Of a stretch of DNA of 64,000 nt, positions 53,780-62,324 are shown in pieces. Every line of letters starts with the position of its first letter. Positions within the stretch are counted from its first letter, which is position 1. Under the pieces are notes generated by a model. That model ran no database searches. It was not told the DNA's origin and saw nothing but the letters and a program-made list of their open reading frames with translations. This DNA is from Mycobacterium sp. ITM-2016-00317 (lineage in GTDB: Bacteria > Actinomycetota > Actinomycetes > Mycobacteriales > Mycobacteriaceae): NCBI RefSeq assembly GCF_002968295.1, contig NZ_CP134399.1, positions 930,001 to 994,000 on the forward strand, in the 5' to 3' direction. A program made the translations under genes and the position numbers.

Positions 53780-54532
53780 ATGAACGACGGACGCAGGCGC
53801 CGCAAAGCCAAGCAGATGCGCCGCGACGCCCAGCGGTCGACCGGGAAGGAACCCGGATCCCCTGCGGAGACACTGCTCGTCGACGAAGTGCACCGGGCGT
53901 TGGCCGGTCATCCGCTGGATCTTCTGGGGGTGGTGAGCATGCTCATCGAGGCGACCAAGCCCGCCCCGGCGGGCTGGCTGCCGCCGGACGAACAGCGGGA
54001 GTCCGTCGATCTGGCCCGGCTGCTCGACGGCTTCCTCCACACGCCGGCCCACGAGACGACCGCACTGCTGGCGGTGCTGGCCGAGGTTCTCGACGATCCG
54101 GAGCTGCGGACGCAGTGTCGCCGGGAGGTCGACGCACGCCGTGACACCGTGCCCCGGTGGCTGGCCGATCTGTCCGCCGTCGAGGTGTACCGGGCGGTCC
54201 GGGTGACCCACGCGCCGGGTGCCGATGAGGACGTGCTGATCGGGGCCAGGCTGGCAGACGGCGACGAACTGACGTGCGCCGTGTCGATCGACCGCGACGC
54301 CTCGGGAATGGTCAAAGACGCTTTCCTGGTACCTGATTCGATCGGCTCCGTGCTCCGTACCGCCGAGGAACGCAACACCGACCCGGACACCCGTTTCGCC
54401 GACATGGCCCTCGTCGATGCGCGGACGTGGCTCGAGCGCGGTCTGGCGCGGACACCGGTCGTCCTGGAGGTGTCAGACACGTGGCCGGCCTGCAGGCCGA
54501 TCGTGCAGTGGTTGACCCGGCGGATCAGCTGA
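53780..54532 (+). CDS. Hypothetical protein, short paralogue of 26958-28052
   Basis: A 250-residue protein with a basic head (DGRRRRKAKQMRRDAQRS) and blocks shared with the 27-kb protein: SAVEVYRAVRVTHAPGADED, LIGARLADGDELTCAVSIDR, ALVDARTWLERGLARTPVVL, and WPACRPIVQWLTRRI at the very end. It lacks the ~110-residue C-terminal part of the longer copy. It is soluble; function unknown. The last 8 bp overlap the converging acyl-AMP ligase gene. Confidence 0.75.
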   Translation: MNDGRRRRKAKQMRRDAQRSTGKEPGSPAETLLVDEVHRALAGHPLDLLGVVSMLIEATKPAPAGWLPPDEQRESVDLARLLDGFLHTPAHETTALLAVLAEVLDDPELRTQCRREVDARRDTVPRWLADLSAVEVYRAVRVTHAPGADEDVLIGARLADGDELTCAVSIDRDASGMVKDAFLVPDSIGSVLRTAEERNTDPDTRFADMALVDARTWLERGLARTPVVLEVSDTWPACRPIVQWLTRRIS

Positions 54533-56246
54533 CGTCGGACCGCTGAAACTCGCCGTCTTGATACATCTGGGCGCTGGTCACGCGGCGCACCTTGCCGCTG
54601 GTCGTCAACGGCAGCGCGCCGCGCGCGACCAGGACCGCGTCGGCCAGATGGACGTTGTGCTTTTGCGAAAGCACGGCACGCAGTTGCTGTTTGAGCGCGC
54701 CCAGTTGACTCGGGTCCATCTGGCTGCGCAGCTCGGCGATCACCACCAGCTTCTCGCCGACGCCGTCGGGGACCGACACCGCCGCGACCCGACCCCCGGT
54801 CAGCTCCTGCACGGTCGCCTCGATGTCGTCGGGATAGTGGTTGCGCCCGTCGATGATCAACAGATCCTTGGTGCGGCCGACGAGGAACAGCTCGTCGTCG
54901 AACATCACCCCGAGGTCACCGGTGCGCAGCCACGGTCCCTTCGGCGTGCCCGCCGACGGGTGGGCGAGGTGCCCGGCGAAATGCTGGGCGGTCAACTGCG
55001 GGTTGTGCCAGTAGCCGCCCGCCACCTGCGGCCCGTGCAGCCACACCTCGCCGATGGTCGCGGCCGGGTTCTCCGTGTACGTCTGGGGATCGACGATCCG
55101 CACCGTCGTCGACCGCGGCACGCCGAGGCCGATGTGCTCGGACCCCGACCCGTCCGCGCAGCGCTCGGCGTGTCCGATCGCCAGCTTCTCGTAGTCGAAC
55201 CACACCGACGTCGGCGCCTGCCCGCCCGCCGACGAGGTGATGTACACCGTGGCCTCGGCCAGCCCGTACGAGGGCCGCATCGCCGACTCGGGCAGGCCGA
55301 GCGGGCCGAAACGCTCGTTGAAGCGGCGCACCGTGGCGCCGTGTACGCGCTCGGCGCCGTTGATCATCACTACCACCCCGCTCAGGTCAAGGACGGTGAG
55401 CTCGTCGTCCGTGGTCCGCTTCACCGCCAGGTCGTAGGCGAAGTTCGGCGCGGCAGTGAACGTGTGCGGGTACGCGGCCAGATGCCGGATCCAGCGCGCC
55501 GGCTTCTGCATGAACGCCACCGGGCTCATCAGCACCGTGGTGCGGCCCAGTCGCATGCCCAGGAACACCCCGGTCAGCAGACCCATGTCGTGGTAGAGCG
55601 GCAGCCACGTCACGATCGTCAGATCCGGCGGCGGCGCGTCGTACGCCTCGAAGTAGTCGGGGACGATCTGCTCCATGTTCTCGAAGATGTTCCGGTGGGT
55701 CACCACCACACCCGCGGGCCGACGGGTGGAACCGGACGTGTACTGGATGTAACCGGCCTTGGGCAGCGCGACGGGCGTCGGTCCGGCCGGGATGTCGAAG
55801 TCCAGAGCGTCGACCTCGACGAACTTCGGGGCCTGTCGGTTGGTCGCGGTCCCGTACCTGCGGATGTCCTCGATGACGTCGGACGTCGTCAGCACCGCGA
55901 CCGGGGTGGCGTCCTCCATCACGCCCGCGATGCGCTCGTCGTGCCGGCGAAACATCGGCATCGACAGCGGGACCGCGATGAGGCCTGCCTGGATGGCGCC
56001 CAGAAACGCGACGATGTAGTCGAGGCTCTGCGGCGCCAGAATCACCGCCCGGTCCCCGGGGCGGCCGATGTTCGCCAGCTTGTCGGCCACGACGCCGACC
56101 CGCTCGTGCAGTTCGGACCAGGTTAGGTGTTCGGTGACTCCTGCGGGGTCGAAGTCGTAGTCGACGAACGTGTACGCGAGGTCGTCGGGCTGCTGCCGCG
56201 CGCGATCGGCTAATGCATCGGGAATCGAGACTGCAGTCGCTGACAT
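54525..56246 (-). CDS. Fatty-acyl-AMP ligase (FadD/FAAL family)
   Basis: A 573-residue adenylate-forming enzyme, the usual FAAL length. Seen: YIQYTSGSTRRPAGVVVTHR (ATP loop), TWLPLYHDMGLLTGVFLGMR, MSPVAFMQKPARWIRHLAAY, PSYGLAEATVYITSS, LRTGDLGVMFDDELFLVGRT and KDLLIIDGRNHYPDDIEATV; the C-terminus has PLTTSGKVRR with the catalytic Lys. FAALs activate fatty acids as acyl-adenylates and usually hand them to polyketide synthases or carrier proteins; no such gene is next to it here. ATG 56246 follows GGAGGG about 8 nt upstream. Confidence 0.9.
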   Translation of the reverse strand: MSATAVSIPDALADRARQQPDDLAYTFVDYDFDPAGVTEHLTWSELHERVGVVADKLANIGRPGDRAVILAPQSLDYIVAFLGAIQAGLIAVPLSMPMFRRHDERIAGVMEDATPVAVLTTSDVIEDIRRYGTATNRQAPKFVEVDALDFDIPAGPTPVALPKAGYIQYTSGSTRRPAGVVVTHRNIFENMEQIVPDYFEAYDAPPPDLTIVTWLPLYHDMGLLTGVFLGMRLGRTTVLMSPVAFMQKPARWIRHLAAYPHTFTAAPNFAYDLAVKRTTDDELTVLDLSGVVVMINGAERVHGATVRRFNERFGPLGLPESAMRPSYGLAEATVYITSSAGGQAPTSVWFDYEKLAIGHAERCADGSGSEHIGLGVPRSTTVRIVDPQTYTENPAATIGEVWLHGPQVAGGYWHNPQLTAQHFAGHLAHPSAGTPKGPWLRTGDLGVMFDDELFLVGRTKDLLIIDGRNHYPDDIEATVQELTGGRVAAVSVPDGVGEKLVVIAELRSQMDPSQLGALKQQLRAVLSQKHNVHLADAVLVARGALPLTTSGKVRRVTSAQMYQDGEFQRSDVS

Positions 56247-56608
56247 CCGATAAACCCTCCATCGGAACGGTTGGCGGGATTGCCGGCATCGGTGCCCACC
56301 GTTTCGAAGCAGGGGCACAGGCGCCGAGTGTCGTCGCGCCTCGGGCTGGACGTGACCGCCCCCGAGTATGCGGACAAGTGCGCCACAGATCAGCGTTTTC
56401 ACCGTTTTCGCAGTGCAACTACTTTTGTTGCTGCACAACGACTTATCTGTATCTGCACGTAAGCGCGCATAACCTCGCTGATTGACGTAGCTGTAAAAAA
56501 TGGGGCGGGGGGCGACGGTCACGTCAACTTAATATCGACGAAATTGCGGTGCCACACTCGTGGCCTTCACTGAACGCGTCCGCAGCCCCCCGTCACGAGG
56601 ACACCACC
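56247..56608. other. Divergent intergenic region with AT-rich patch
   Basis: This region separates the divergent acyl-AMP ligase and molybdopterin oxidoreductase genes. The part from about 56395 to 56545 is clearly richer in A/T than its surroundings and contains a short inverted repeat (gcaac, 7 nt, gttgc near 56417-56433) plus TTAATAT at 56528-56534. It probably holds promoters for both genes; exact elements cannot be fixed. Confidence 0.45.
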
Positions 56609-58783
56609 ATGACGCTGGACGCCGTACCGACCTCCGCCAAGCCGCTGACGATCGTGCGCGGCGCCTGCCCCCACGACTGCCCCGACACCTGCGCGATGCT
56701 CTACCACGTCGAGGACGGCAAACTCGTTGACGTCAAAGGTGATCCGGACCATCCGATGACCCGCGGCGGGTTATGCGTCAAAGTCAAGAACTTCCACGAA
56801 CACCACTACCAGTCTGACCGGCTCCTCTACCCGATGCGCCGGGTCGGCGCCAAGGGCGCCGGCGAGTTCGAGCGCATCAGCTGGGACGCGGCGCTCGCCG
56901 AGATCAAATCCCGTTGGACGTCGATCATCGACGAGTACGGCAGCCAGGCGATCATGCCGCACGCCTACCTCGGACACCAGGGCGTGCTCAACGGGCTGAC
57001 CTCGGGGGACGCGTTCTTCAACCGGCTGGGCTCGACGGTCGCGGAGAAGACCTACTGCGAGTCCGGTTCGTCCACCGCCTGGCACATGACCGTCGGCGGC
57101 AGCGGCGGGCTGGACGTCGAATCGATGGCGTACTCGAAGTACATCATCGTCTGGGGCATGAACATGACCAGCACCAATCTGCACGGCTGGCCGTTCCTGT
57201 TGGAAGCCCGCAGGAACAACGGCGCCAAGATCGTCGTGATCGATCCGGTACTCAACCGCACTGCACGGCAGGCGGATTGGCACATCCCGATCCGGCCCGG
57301 CACCGACGGTGCGTTGGCGATGGGGATGATCCACGAGATCATCGCCCAGGGCCTCGCCGATACCGACTACATCGAGCGCTACACCGTCGGCTACGACGAA
57401 CTCGCCGCTCGCGCCGCGAACTACCCGCCCGAACGCGTCGAGGAGATCACCGGCATCCCCGCCGGCGACGTCCGCAAGCTCGCCTACGAATACGCCACCA
57501 GCCAGCCGGCGGCCATCCGGCAGGGTGTCGCGCTGGAACGCAGCCGCGGTGGCGGACAGGCGATCCGGGCCATCACCTGTCTGCCCGCACTCGTCGGGGC
57601 GTGGCGGCATGTCGGCGGCGGCACGATGGAGATGCCGATCTGGGAGTTCCCCACCAAGTTCGACGCGATCTGCAAACCGGAGTGGATCCCCGAAGGCACC
57701 CGCGTCGTCAACGAACTCGACCTCGGCATGGCGCTCACCGGTGAGATGGAATTGGACCCACCGATCAAGTCGCTGTTCGTGTACAACTCCAATCCGGTCT
57801 CCCAAGGGCCCGCGCAGCAGAAGACCATGCGGGGGCTGATGCGCGATGACCTCTTCACCGTCGTCAGTGAGCATTTCATCACCGACACAGCCAAGTTCGC
57901 CGATCTGCTGCTCCCGGCCACCATGCAGGCCGAGCAACTCGACATCATGGTGACCTGGGGCCACCTGTACCTCTCGCTGAACCAGCCCGCGATCGAGCCA
58001 CCCGGGGAGTGCGTGCCCAACGTGGAGCTGTTCCGGCGGCTGGCCAAGACGATGGGGTTCCAGGACGACTACTGGGACCGCACCGACCGGGAGATGCTGA
58101 TCGACTTCCACGACTGGGATGCCCCGGCGCTGAACGGCATCACCTACGAGAAGCTCGAAGAGGTCGGCTGGATGCGGTTGAACGTCGGCACCCCCGACAC
58201 CCGCGCCCCGCACGCCGAAGGGAACTTCCCGACGCCGTCGGGCAAGTGCGAGTTCAAATCCAGCCTCGCCGAAGGCGGAAACTTCGTCGTCCCCGTGTGG
58301 CGGTCGATGTACGAGGGGATGCAGCCCGGCGGCTATGTGGACCCGGTGCCGGACTACGTCCCGCCGTTCGAGTCTCCGCAGTCCAACCCCGAACTGGCGC
58401 AACGGTACCCGCTGTCGATCATCTCACCGAAACCGCACGCGTTCCTCAACAGCCAGTACGGCAACGCCGCGGACAAGCAGCAGATCCAAGGCGGTCAGCG
58501 GGTCTTCATCCACCCCGCCGACGCGGCCGAGCGCGGCATCGCCGAGGGCGAGGTGGTGCGCGTCTTCAACGACCGCGGCTCCTTCCAGGGGCCGGCGGCC
58601 TACGAGCCGGGACTGATGCCCGGCCTGGTGATGGCCAACGTCGGACACTGGCAGGGCAAGACGTCGGGCACCACGGTCAACGCGATCACCGCGGACCGGC
58701 ACTGCGGCCTGGGCAACGCCGGCGTTTACGGCGACAACCTCGTCGAGGTCGAGAAGCTCGAGGAGCAGTCCGTCGCCGGCTGA
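56609..58783 (+). CDS. Molybdopterin-dependent oxidoreductase
   Basis: A 724-residue protein of the DMSO-reductase superfamily. N-terminal [4Fe-4S] ligands GACPHDCPDTCAMLYHV and GGLCVK; GHQGVLNGLTSGDAFFNRLG, YCESGSSTAWHMTVGGSGGL, YIIVWGMNMTSTNLHGWPFL and IRPGTDGALAMGMIHEIIAQ bind the cofactor; the C-terminal dinucleotide domain includes HADRHCGLG-like (TADRHCGLGNAGVYGDN). No twin-arginine signal is visible, so it is cytosolic. The substrate is unknown; no electron-transfer subunit is adjacent. ATG 56609 follows GAGGA. An in-frame start at 56549 has no ribosome-binding site. Confidence 0.88.
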   Translation: MTLDAVPTSAKPLTIVRGACPHDCPDTCAMLYHVEDGKLVDVKGDPDHPMTRGGLCVKVKNFHEHHYQSDRLLYPMRRVGAKGAGEFERISWDAALAEIKSRWTSIIDEYGSQAIMPHAYLGHQGVLNGLTSGDAFFNRLGSTVAEKTYCESGSSTAWHMTVGGSGGLDVESMAYSKYIIVWGMNMTSTNLHGWPFLLEARRNNGAKIVVIDPVLNRTARQADWHIPIRPGTDGALAMGMIHEIIAQGLADTDYIERYTVGYDELAARAANYPPERVEEITGIPAGDVRKLAYEYATSQPAAIRQGVALERSRGGGQAIRAITCLPALVGAWRHVGGGTMEMPIWEFPTKFDAICKPEWIPEGTRVVNELDLGMALTGEMELDPPIKSLFVYNSNPVSQGPAQQKTMRGLMRDDLFTVVSEHFITDTAKFADLLLPATMQAEQLDIMVTWGHLYLSLNQPAIEPPGECVPNVELFRRLAKTMGFQDDYWDRTDREMLIDFHDWDAPALNGITYEKLEEVGWMRLNVGTPDTRAPHAEGNFPTPSGKCEFKSSLAEGGNFVVPVWRSMYEGMQPGGYVDPVPDYVPPFESPQSNPELAQRYPLSIISPKPHAFLNSQYGNAADKQQIQGGQRVFIHPADAAERGIAEGEVVRVFNDRGSFQGPAAYEPGLMPGLVMANVGHWQGKTSGTTVNAITADRHCGLGNAGVYGDNLVEVEKLEEQSVAG

Positions 58784-58786
58784 GCG

Positions 58787-59050
58787 CTACGCCCGCGACA
58801 CCACAGCCAGAACCTCGGCCAGCTCACGGTCGAAGTAGTACACCTGCTGCAGCGCGGTGAGCCGGGACAGCAGTTCATCCGGTAGGGCCGCGTGCGCGCG
58901 GGCAGCCGACTTCAGCGCGATGACCATCGCGTCGTTGTAGTCGCCGACCCCCAACCGCACGAACGCGGTGTTCCGTTCCTCCGGGGTCAGCCACGGCCGG
59001 CAGTGGTCCACCAGATCCCAAGCTGCGATGCCCAACTCGGAACTGTCCAT
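58787..59050 (-). CDS. Small hypothetical protein
   Basis: An 87-residue helical protein (SSELGIAAWDLVDHCRPWLT, FVRLGVGDYNDAMVIALKSA, QQVYYFDRELAEVLAVV), soluble. ATG 59050 is chosen; 59068 is also in frame. It converges on the oxidoreductase gene, 3 bp apart, and is divergent from the riboswitch-controlled operon. Resembles short conserved actinobacterial proteins of unknown role. Confidence 0.65.
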   Translation of the reverse strand: MDSSELGIAAWDLVDHCRPWLTPEERNTAFVRLGVGDYNDAMVIALKSAARAHAALPDELLSRLTALQQVYYFDRELAEVLAVVSRA

Positions 59051-59107
59051 ACCGCCATCTTCGGTCACCGGGAGTCGCCGCGCTCGGCGAGGTGTCCGGA
59101 CGTCGGG

Positions 59108-59212
59108 AAGCTTTTGTTACAGTGCCGGGCGAGATGTCGGGAATCCGGTGCGAATCCGGGACTGACGCGCAACGGTATGGGCCATTCGGGCTCGAGTCCG
59201 ACCGCCGGCATT
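59108..59212 (+). promoter_or_regulatory. Cobalamin (B12) riboswitch
   Basis: The core nt 59141-59176 reads gaatccggtgcgaatccggg, then actgacgcgcaacggt, matching the B12-riboswitch consensus around the B12 box. Upstream TTACAGTGCCGGGCGAGAT and downstream CGAGTCCGACCGCCGGC match the flanking conserved arms. After it, TTCGG (59212-59216) can pair with CCGAA (59251-59255) right at the AAGGAAA ribosome-binding site of the first transporter gene, suggesting translational control: low cobalamin allows expression. It controls the four-gene importer by position. Confidence 0.88.
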
Positions 59213-59266
59213 TCGGACCATGTCGGCTGGCTCCGCGAACGAGCCTGGCACCGAAGGAAATGCACC

Positions 59267-60292
59267 GTGCGCTCTGTTGCCGCGTTATTGATCCTGTTCT
59301 TCTCGTGCGTGGCATGCGCCCGCGACGACGGCCCGGCCCCCGCCCCCGCCACCGCCGGTACGGAACCGGGCCGCACGGTCTACCCGCTGACCCTGGACAA
59401 CTGCGGGGTACAGGTCACCTTCGACGGGCCTCCGCAGCGCGCGGTGTCGCTCTACCAGGCCTCCACCGAGATCCTGCTGTCGCTGGGGCTGGCCGAGCGC
59501 ATGGTCGGCACGTCGACCTGGTTCGATCCGGTCCTGCCGCAGCTGGCCGCAGGGAACGCGAAGGTCCCGAGGCTGGCCGACAACGACCCGTCGCTGGAGA
59601 CCGTCCTCGACGCCGATCCCGACCTGGTGACCTCGGCCAGCGCGCACACCTTCACACCCGCCGTCGTCGCCGAGCGCAGCCGCTTCGCCGAGCTCGGCAT
59701 CCCCACCTACCAGTCACCGTCGGTGTGCGTGGGCGCGGAGGTCAACGGCGAGCAGGTCACTCGCACCGAACCGCTGCGCATCGACACGCTGTTTCAGGAG
59801 ATCACCGAGCTGGCGCAGATCTTCGACGTCCAGCAGCGCGGCGCGGACCTGGTCGCCGAGTTGCAGCAGCGGCTGGACACGGTGCTCCAGGAGGACAGCG
59901 ACGGGCCACAGCCGACCGTGGCGTTCTGGTTCTCCGGTGTGAAGACGCCCTACATGGCCGGATGCTGTTCGGCGCCGGGCATGTACGCCGAGATCGTGGA
60001 CGCCGCCAACGTGTTCGCCGACGCCCGCGAGGACTGGCCCGAGGTGAGCTGGGAGGCGGTCGCCGACCGCGACCCCGACGTGTTGGTGCTGGCCGATCTG
60101 AGCCGCCAACGCATCGAAGGCGACTCGTTGGCCACCAAGAAGGAGTTCCTGCAGAGCAACCCCGTGACCCGCAGCATGACCGCGGTGCGGGAGCAGCGCT
60201 ACGTGGTGCTCACCGGATCCGAGCTGGATCCGGGGATCCGGGAGGTCGACGCCGTCGAGAAGCTGGCCGCCGGACTGGACCAGCGCCGATGA
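59267..60292 (+). CDS. Substrate-binding lipoprotein of a B12-regulated ABC importer (1)
   Basis: A 341-residue protein from GTG 59267 after AAGGAAA. A lipoprotein signal (SVAALLILFFSCVACARDD) ends in a lipobox Cys. The mature part is a BtuF/FecB-like two-lobe binding fold: CGVQVTFDGPPQRAVSLYQA, STEILLSLGLAERMVGTSTW, VAERSRFAELGIPTYQSPS, TPYMAGCCSAPGMYAEIVDA and DRDPDVLVLADLSRQRIEGD. It should capture a corrinoid outside the membrane; the ligand is inferred from the riboswitch. It overlaps its paralogue by 4 bp (ATGA). Confidence 0.85.
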   Translation: MRSVAALLILFFSCVACARDDGPAPAPATAGTEPGRTVYPLTLDNCGVQVTFDGPPQRAVSLYQASTEILLSLGLAERMVGTSTWFDPVLPQLAAGNAKVPRLADNDPSLETVLDADPDLVTSASAHTFTPAVVAERSRFAELGIPTYQSPSVCVGAEVNGEQVTRTEPLRIDTLFQEITELAQIFDVQQRGADLVAELQQRLDTVLQEDSDGPQPTVAFWFSGVKTPYMAGCCSAPGMYAEIVDAANVFADAREDWPEVSWEAVADRDPDVLVLADLSRQRIEGDSLATKKEFLQSNPVTRSMTAVREQRYVVLTGSELDPGIREVDAVEKLAAGLDQRR

Positions 60293-61302
60293 AGCGCGCA
60301 CTCGTGGCGGTGGCGGCGATGCTGGTCGCCGCGGGCTGCAGCACAGCGGACACTCCGGCTGCCGGCACCGCCGAGGCCGCCGACTACCCCCGCACCGTGC
60401 ACAACTGCGGTCGCGATGTCGTCGTCGACGCGCCGCCGCAGCGCGCGGTGTCACTCAACCAGAGCTCCACCGAGATCCTGCTGTCACTGGGGTTGGCCGA
60501 CCGCCTGGCCGGCACCGCCACCTGGACGGACCCGGTACGGGAGAACCTGGCCGCCGACAACGCGACGGTGCCGCGCCTCGCCGACAACAAGCCGTCGCTG
60601 GAGACGGTGCTCGACGTCGACCCCGACCTGGTCACCGCGTCGTTCGTCGGCACGCTGGGCGCGGGCGGGGTGGCCGAACGCGACGAGCTGGAGAACCTCG
60701 GAGTGCCCACCTACATGTCGCCGAGCGACTGTGAGGGCAAGGTCGTCACCGGCGAGGACGGAGAGCGGTCCACCCCGCTGACCATGGACCTGATCTACCG
60801 CGAAATCACGGACCTGGCCGAGATTTTCGATGTCCGCGAGCGCGGCGACCAGCTGGTCGACGAGCTGCGGCAACGTCTCGACGCTGTCACCCCGGTCGCG
60901 TCCGGCGTCGACGCCGCGTTCTGGTTCTCCGACACCCGCACGCCGTACATGGCCGGCTGCTGCGGCTCGCCGGGGGTGATCGCCGCCCACACCGGGCTGC
61001 GCAACGTGTTCGACGACACCCGGCAAGAGTGGCCACAGGTCAGCTGGGAGACCGTCGCCGACCGCGACCCCGACGTGCTGGTGCTCGCCGACCTGAGCCG
61101 GCGCACCATCGACGGCGACGCGCTGGACTCGAAAATCGCTTTCCTGGAATCCAACCCGGTGACCAGCCAGCTCAGCGCGGTACGCGGACGGCGGTACCTG
61201 GTGGTCAACGGCGCCGACCTGAACCCGTCGATCCGCACCGTCGACGGTGTGGAGAAGGTCGCCGCGGGCTTGAACCGGTTCGGTTTCCCGGCCGCGAGGT
61301 GA
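60289..61302 (+). CDS. Substrate-binding lipoprotein of a B12-regulated ABC importer (2)
   Basis: A 337-residue protein, a tandem paralogue of the preceding one (about half identical by eye). Lipoprotein signal ALVAVAAMLVAAGCSTAD; then NCGRDVVVDAPPQRAVSLNQ, SSTEILLSLGLADRLAGTAT, TRTPYMAGCCGSPGVIAAHT. The shared PYMAGCC motif, with two adjacent cysteines, is unusual in the family and may take part in ligand binding. Two binding proteins for one permease may widen the range of corrinoids (inference). It overlaps the permease gene by 4 bp (GTGA). Confidence 0.85.
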   Translation: MKRALVAVAAMLVAAGCSTADTPAAGTAEAADYPRTVHNCGRDVVVDAPPQRAVSLNQSSTEILLSLGLADRLAGTATWTDPVRENLAADNATVPRLADNKPSLETVLDVDPDLVTASFVGTLGAGGVAERDELENLGVPTYMSPSDCEGKVVTGEDGERSTPLTMDLIYREITDLAEIFDVRERGDQLVDELRQRLDAVTPVASGVDAAFWFSDTRTPYMAGCCGSPGVIAAHTGLRNVFDDTRQEWPQVSWETVADRDPDVLVLADLSRRTIDGDALDSKIAFLESNPVTSQLSAVRGRRYLVVNGADLNPSIRTVDGVEKVAAGLNRFGFPAAR

Positions 61303-62324
61303 GGACCCGGCCGTGGCTGTTGCCGGCGCTGTGGGTGTCCGCCGGGGTGCTGCTGGTCCTGTCGGGCGCGGTCGCGATCACCATCGGGCCGGCGGCGATC
61401 TCGGTCTCCGATGTCTACGCGGTCGTCGTCCATCATCTGGGCGGCCTCGCCTCCGGGGTGTCGCGGCTGCAGGACGGCATCGTCTGGCAGCTGCGGCTGC
61501 CGCGTGCCGTGCTGGCCGCGCTCTGCGGGGCCGGGCTGGCACTGTGCGGGGCGATTCTGCAGTCGCTGCTGCGTAACCCGCTGGCCGACCCGTTCGTGCT
61601 GGGCGTGTCGTCCGGAGCGTCCACCGGGGCGGTGCTGGTCGCCGTGCTCGGGGTCGGCGGCGGCGCGCTGACCCTGTCCGGCGGCGCCTTCATCGGCGCG
61701 GTGGTGTCGTTCGGGTTGGTGCTGTCGCTGGCCCATTTCGCCGGCGGCGGCACCGACCGGGTGGTGCTCGCCGGGGTGGCAGGCACCCAATTATTCTCAG
61801 CCCTGACCTCTTTCGTGGTGTTGTCCTCGGCGAACGCCGAACAGACCCGCGGGGTGCTGTTCTGGCTACTGGGCTCGCTGTCCGGGGCGACCTGGACGGA
61901 TGTGCGGCTCTGTGCGGTGGTGATCGGATTCGGTCTGGTGTGCTGCCTGCTGCTGGCGCCGACGATGGACGCGTTCGCGTTCGGCCAGGACGCCGCGGCC
62001 ACGCTCGGAGTGTCGGTGCAGCGCACCCGCGCGGTGCTGCTGGTGCTCACCGCGCTGATGACCGCAACGGTCGTCGCCGCCGCGGGAGCGATCGGCTTCG
62101 TCGGACTGGTCCTGCCGCACGCGGCCAGGTTCCTGGTCGGGCCGGGGCACGCCCGCCTGCTGCCGACCGTCGCGCTGCTGGGCGCGATCTTCATGGTGTG
62201 GGTGGATGCGGTGGCCCGCACCGTGTTCGCGCCGCAGGAGCTGCCCACCGGTGTCGTCACCGCGCTGGTGGGGGTGCCGGCGTTCGCGTTGATCCTGTTC
62301 CGCCGGCGACGTGTCCCGTCATGA
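61299..62324 (+). CDS. FecCD/BtuC-type ABC permease
   Basis: A 341-residue protein from GTG 61299 with about ten membrane segments. Family motifs: IVWQLRLPRAVLAALCGAGL, AILQSLLRNPLADPFVLGVS, SGASTGAVLVAVLG, WLLGSLSGATWTDVRL, AAATLGVSVQRTR, GAIGFVGLVLPHAARFLVGP and LPTGVVTALVGVPAFALIL. It forms the channel of the importer, as a dimer in related systems. It is coupled to both neighbours by 4-bp overlaps. Confidence 0.9.
   Translation: MRTRPWLLPALWVSAGVLLVLSGAVAITIGPAAISVSDVYAVVVHHLGGLASGVSRLQDGIVWQLRLPRAVLAALCGAGLALCGAILQSLLRNPLADPFVLGVSSGASTGAVLVAVLGVGGGALTLSGGAFIGAVVSFGLVLSLAHFAGGGTDRVVLAGVAGTQLFSALTSFVVLSSANAEQTRGVLFWLLGSLSGATWTDVRLCAVVIGFGLVCCLLLAPTMDAFAFGQDAAATLGVSVQRTRAVLLVLTALMTATVVAAAGAIGFVGLVLPHAARFLVGPGHARLLPTVALLGAIFMVWVDAVARTVFAPQELPTGVVTALVGVPAFALILFRRRRVPS

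Noticed and set aside
54558..56126. Plus-strand frame of 522 codons antisense to the acyl-AMP ligase gene
   Set aside because: Low-complexity Arg/His/Gly composition and no domain; the minus-strand gene has all family motifs.
56771..58402. Minus-strand frame of 543 codons antisense to the molybdopterin oxidoreductase
   Set aside because: Shadow frame; the plus-strand protein has iron-sulfur and cofactor motifs throughout.
59092..60288. Upstream part of a plus frame preceding the second binding lipoprotein
   Set aside because: It runs through the riboswitch and the first lipoprotein in a shifted frame; the true start is ATG 60289 with a lipoprotein signal.
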